DNA of 64,000 nt, taken from Isoetes taiwanensis (Eukaryota > Streptophyta > Lycopodiopsida > Isoetales > Isoetaceae). The notes beneath the pieces were generated by a model, which was given only the letters and a program-made list of their open reading frames with translations, had not been told where the DNA came from and ran no database searches. This document shows, piece by piece, positions 59,965 through 64,000 of the stretch; the first letter of the stretch is position 1; each line of letters opens with the position of its first letter. Position numbers and translations under genes: made by a program. Where the stretch lies: NCBI GenBank assembly GCA_021234155.1, contig JAJEKV010000085.1, forward strand, positions 738,085-802,084, in the 5' to 3' direction.

Positions 59965-60329
59965 TCATCTTGCAGCAGTTCTGTTGTTTCTTTTCTATGA
60001 TCTCATGCAGAGGAGGGGCTTCTTCTTGCATGGGTTGACCTTTGTTGGCAGTTCTTAGCCTTTTTTCTAACTTCCTCTATCTTTGCCTTTTGTCCTGCGT
60101 GGGACAATTCTTGACCTTCACCTTGGATCTAGTTTGTCGAAAATTTGGAAGTTCTGTGGTATTGGAATATTGTTGTATCTTGCATTTGTAGCACAAGAAT
60201 ATAAAGTACTTACAGGAGGAGTCTCAACTGCATGAATTCTCACAATTTTATCATGAATGACAAGGCAACCATTATCAACTATTAAGCTACTAAAATGCAT
60301 TCTTCATGACAAGTTGCGATCTGGTAATC
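59965..60329. other. No gene seen
   Basis: Flank of Ty3 copy C; nothing recognised. Confidence 0.5.
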
Positions 60330-60929
60330 TGTTTGGGGTCTGGGTTGGGAACTCACAAAGCAAGGCGACCCTCTGTGAGGACCCTTGGATCAAACAGGAG
60401 AATCCAATAGCTGTGTCACGTGAGATTTGCAAAAGAAACAAAGGAAAGGAAGAGAGAGAGAACAAAAGAAAACAATGAGAACACAATGATAAGAACAAAA
60501 CTTCTTGATATCAATGATGATACATGAGCTCTCACAATAGAGAGAAACTGAATGGAGATAAGACCAAAAACTCATCTAAAACTCGAATGCTAGCTCTACT
60601 CATATATATAGTACAGTGGCCTCTTGCCCAATATAGACAGTCTGTCAGATCTCGGTGCCGACTCCTGGAAGGAGGCCTGATTTGTAGGAATACTGGCGGT
60701 GCCTCTTGAAACGCCTGAAATGACGCTGACGCTGACGGCCTGTCACCTGTCTGGTCTCGGCCTCTTCTTTGACGCGGGCGTGGCCTGCTGCTTGGTCTGC
60801 TGCTTGGTCTCCTGCTTAGTCTTCTGTTGGGCCTTTGACGACTGACCTGGACCTGATTGTGGCTCCTTGTTCTTGACCTGGTCCTCCGTGTGCATGAATA
60901 GTCCTGTACCAGGACGTACAGGACTAACA
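60330..60929 (-). repeat. 3' LTR of Ty3 copy C
   Basis: About 600 bp, starting TGTTAGTCCTGTACG on the minus strand and ending near the ccccaaaca block. A TATA box is at 60602-60610 (tatatatag on plus). A perfect 10-bp inverted repeat (60900-60925) lies at the U3 start. The first about 187 bp encodes the end of the extra ORF. Confidence 0.85.
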
Positions 60930-60941
60930 CTCCCCCCCACC
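60930..60941 (-). other. Polypurine tract of copy C
   Basis: tttggtgggggggag on the minus strand, directly before the LTR start. Same sequence, position and reading frame as in copy A. Confidence 0.8.
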
Positions 60942-61447
60942 AAACGACACTCAGGGATGAGAAAAGGGGGAACTGTTTCAGATGGCGGGAAACCAGCAGT
61001 CTGAAATTCATCTTGGCGGGTATGAGGATGGGGGCCATTATGATAGTTCCCAATGAGATCTTGGCGTGCCTGGAGAGCTTCAGGAGTGTTGAGAGCTATT
61101 GCTGGAAGAGCGTCAATGAGAAAGCCAGAGTGCACCATTTCTTCCAAGGCACGGTGTGCTTCAGCAGGGACATACTGGCATTCCATGAGAAGGCAAGTCT
61201 GAAGACCGAAGGCACTGACGCTGGTATTCAGGTTGCAATAATAGATAGGGCGCTGTCGGTTGTGAGAACTCAAGAGAAGGCACTTTAAGGCAGCACAAAA
61301 GCCTGCTTGTCTGTGAATGGAGGGATCCGGGGAGGTGGCAGCATGCTCCAAAAAGAGATCAAGGCCATAGGCAGCGTGAGTGGGCGTCTGCCAACCACGC
61401 TCATTGGGGATGAAGATCCAATTTTCAGTGTGCTCCAAAGTAGCATT

Positions 61448-61639
61448 CTCCCAATTAGAGCATCGAACAAAACGCGGATCCCATCTAAGATCGGTGGAGA
61501 CCTGAGGAGGTGTCCACCCAGCGTGGCCGTCCAAGAACTTAGTCTCCCAATTAGAGCGTCGAACAAGACGCGGATCTCATCTAAGATCGGTGGAGACCTG
61601 AGGAGGTGTCCACCCAGCGTGGCCGTCCAAGAACTTAGT
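61448..61639 (-). repeat. In-frame 96-bp tandem duplication in the extra ORF of copy C
   Basis: Two nearly identical 96-bp units, 61448-61543 and 61544-61639. Each encodes 32 residues including FLDGHAGWTPPQVSTDLR. Copy A has a single unit at this place. The unit read first (61639-61544) carries the TGA; the other has TGG at the same codon. Confidence 0.9.
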
Positions 61640-64000
61640 CCAAAAGGGAAGACGCCAATCCGAGGTGAGATACCTGGGGCGTGCTGGGGCACCCAAGGAA
61701 GCATACGGAGATTGAGCCATGCCCGTGGGCGTGGGCTGCTGGGCCTGCTCCCTGAATTCACGAACAAGGTCTGCATCAAGAGCTCGGCACCACTGATCCC
61801 AATCAGAATCTGAGAGCATGGTATAGACTGGAGGAGTAACCCAACCCGTGGGTATAGTCTTGCTGTCCAGAAGGGCACGCAGTTGATTGTAACCTCCCAG
61901 GTGCTGCATATAAATTTGTGCAAACGGAAGATCCTCGGAATGGGCTAAATTCTTCCGCACCTATTCTAGCGTTTCTGCTTGCCACAGAGGTAAGTGATGA
62001 GCAAGCTCAGACATGTATTCCGTGCAAAGAGTGTTGGACTGATCAGGATCCTGTAAATACGGGTTGTTTTCCAACAACCAGTGAGCATGAGGGTTGCCTT
62101 GAAAAATTCGATGTGCCTCATCTCTGAACTTATCTTGTGTATCAGCCAGATAGAAATCATGAAAAATATAAGCCATAGGCTGAACCACACGGAAGATGAC
62201 CAAATCAGAATCCTCACAGTGGATTTGATCAAAGACTAAGAGGGCACAGAGTAAGCCTTTGTCTTCTATGGAAAGGTCCGACCATATCCTGAGAAAATCC
62301 GCGCTGCCCAGGGGCTGCGCATTAATCTTGCCGTTTGCCGCGTACCACGTGAGAAGAAAAAGGTGGCGTCGGGCAACCACATAATCCAGGTAACTGGAAG
62401 GGGTACAAAAGTCCGTAGGAATGCGGAGAGCAATATCAATATATACCTCATGTTGACTCTGGGCTTCTTCCGCAGATTGAACAGCTTGCTGGAGTTGATG
62501 CTCGAGGTCTCGGATCCGATTATCTTTGTCAGCAAGAAGATGGGACTGATCACGGTACTTCCGGTGAGAGAGCGTGGCCTGTGAAGATGAAGGCACTTGA
62601 GTGGAGTTTTGAAGCCGAAGAGTGGCAATTTCTGCGTCATCAATTATCTTCTGCTTCTGAGCTTCAGTGAATTGAGCCTGGAGAGGCGTGAGCTGACCGC
62701 GCAGCATGGAAAGTTGGTCTTCGAGAGAAGAGATGCGCACATGTCGCTCAGCAAGGTCTTGGACTCGGTTGGTGTAATTCTGAGAGAGCTCCGTGTACAT
62801 TGTTTGGAGGTTTGCAAGGGCTTGATCCTTGTCGGCAAGGAGTTTATCCTTATCCTTGTTGGTAGCTAACAATTCTTGAATAGTGGACTGTAACTGAGCT
62901 TGTTGATCAGCAAGCAGGCTAGTCTGGTCCTGTTCAGCCTTTAGAGATTCACGGGCCTGTAAAAGAGCCTCGTGCTTCTGTTGAAGCTTATCTTCAAGGG
63001 ATTGAACTTCCGTGGTGGCAGCGTGGAGATCCCTGTGAACTGCTTTCGTGGCCTCCATGTAAGCTTGCATGCCATTCATGAAGGTTTCTTGCGGGTCCTG
63101 AAGCTTAAGGACAGCTGCTTATACATCCTGCTGATATTGATACAGGGCCTGTCGAGAAGGTGGAAGTGCGAGGCCCTGTTGGCGATTAGACTGTGATGTC
63201 TGAGAAACATGATGAGAATTGGAGTGTGTGGTTTCCGTGGAGGAAGAGGAAACAGAAATAGGTTTTTCTTGAGTTCGAGCTTGGCCAGGAGAAGGACGAG
63301 GGCGTGAAGTTTCAGCCTGGAGGTTAACAGGAATGGGAATGGAGTGTTGGTGGGTGGATGCTTGAGAAGTAACATGCTGAGTGGAGGGGGAACCTGGACT
63401 GGGTATAGGGACACAATGACGGATGATGGCTTGAAGGTGAGCACCTATGGTAGATTCATGGCGCGAAGAAGGTGATGCTCTGATGCGATCAATTTCATGA
63501 AGGAGGCGGAGGAACGAAATTTGAGGCCAATCAATGGAATGAGTGGAATAGATGGCCACGACAACTATGTTGAAAAACCGCTTATTTATGTGGGTATTCT
63601 TGATGGAATACCCATAGAACTTTCGCCACAGAAATTTGACAAAAAGATCATGGGACTTGGCAATGTTCGTCAAACGATGAGTATTGGCCTGATAAGAAGT
63701 TTGGCCATATTTAGAGACATCCTGTTCCTGTAAGGCAGCCCAAGATAAAGAAGGTCTGTGAAGAGGGACTTGGAATACCTGAGAAAGCAGAACTGGGGTA
63801 AGCAAAATTGTGGTCTGATCGACCCTGGTGGCGTATCCGTCGCTGATGTTGATCATGTGAGCAATAAACCGCCTTAGTTGATTCTGAATTTGGGGCGGGA
63901 GTTCCCGCCAGAGAGAATTCATACAACCCGCGGGCGCTCGCAACAAAGACGACCGGGACCTTCCAAAGCATCGCGAAAAGGTGGGAGTGAAAAACCCGAT

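Larger units (their letters stand above)
60743..63946 (-). pseudogene. Extra ORF of Ty3 copy C, 1,068 codons with three stops
   Basis: One reading frame runs from 63946 (probably further upstream) to a stop at 60743 inside the LTR. It is interrupted only by TAA at 63121-63119, TAG at 61963-61961 and TGA at 61579-61577. Regions in order: an N-terminal globular part with FVKFLWRKFYGYSIKNTHIN (about 63680-63620); a Pro/Ser/Gln-rich linker (63450-63120); a coiled coil of about 200 residues (63079-62460) with steady Leu/Gln heptads; a globular region with VVARRHLFLLTWYAANG and FLRIWSDLSIEDKGLLCALL; and a C-terminal domain with FCAALKCLLLSS and SAFGLQTCLLMECQ. A basic tail ends KKRPRPDR. No signal peptide, transmembrane helix or retroviral enzyme motif is seen. 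It sits where plant Ty3 elements sometimes carry an extra or envelope-like ORF. Function unknown. Confidence 0.75.
60330..64000 (-). mobile_element. Ty3/gypsy element, copy C, 3' part (continues beyond window)
   Basis: On the minus strand this holds the extra ORF, the polypurine tract (60930-60941) and the 3' LTR (60929-60330), all homologous to copy A. Gag and pol would lie beyond 64000 and cannot be seen. It is much less decayed than copy A, so it is the younger insertion. Confidence 0.85.

Overview
The window looks like nuclear DNA of a land plant with a large, repeat-rich genome. The evidence is one intact, intron-containing AUX1/LAX-type auxin influx carrier gene, surrounded by decayed Ty3/gypsy, LINE, Helitron, hAT and tRNA-SINE sequences of plant type. 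No bacterial or organellar operon structure is present. I cannot fix the clade. A fern, lycophyte, bryophyte or gymnosperm seems more likely than a compact angiosperm genome, but this is a guess from gene density and repeat style.

Layout: 1-900 is a GC-rich LTR-like sequence (family B). 915-11935 is a decayed Ty3/gypsy element (copy A) with gag, protease, RT/RNase H, integrase and an extra ORF before its 3' LTR; a small polyA-tailed retroposon sits inside it. 11936-15944 is an internally deleted Helitron with a recognisable 3' terminus, followed by an RPA-like fragment (16626-17270). A tRNA-derived SINE lies at 17908-18127 (minus), a hAT transposase relic at 20046-22542, and a second family B copy at 22864-23830. 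23827-25603 holds exon-like pieces of an unknown coiled-coil gene (minus).

The auxin carrier gene occupies 28617-31134 (minus, 8 exons, all GT-AG). From 33 to 60 kb the window is AT-rich intergenic DNA broken by LINE pieces: 35050-36115 (minus), 38072-38250 (minus), 39398-39945 (plus), 40000-41745 (plus, ORF1 only), 47411-52440 (minus, nearly full length) and 56105-57895 (plus). Several share one 3'-end module with different microsatellite tails. 60330-64000 is the 3' part of a second Ty3 element (copy C, minus), related to copy A, running off the window end.

The most interesting feature is the extra ORF of the Ty3 family. In copy C it is 1,068 codons long with only three in-frame stops and no frameshift. 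It has an N-terminal globular region, a long coiled coil, further globular regions, and a basic tail encoded by the polypurine tract and the 3' LTR. Copy A carries the same ORF in decayed form. I do not recognise its domains.
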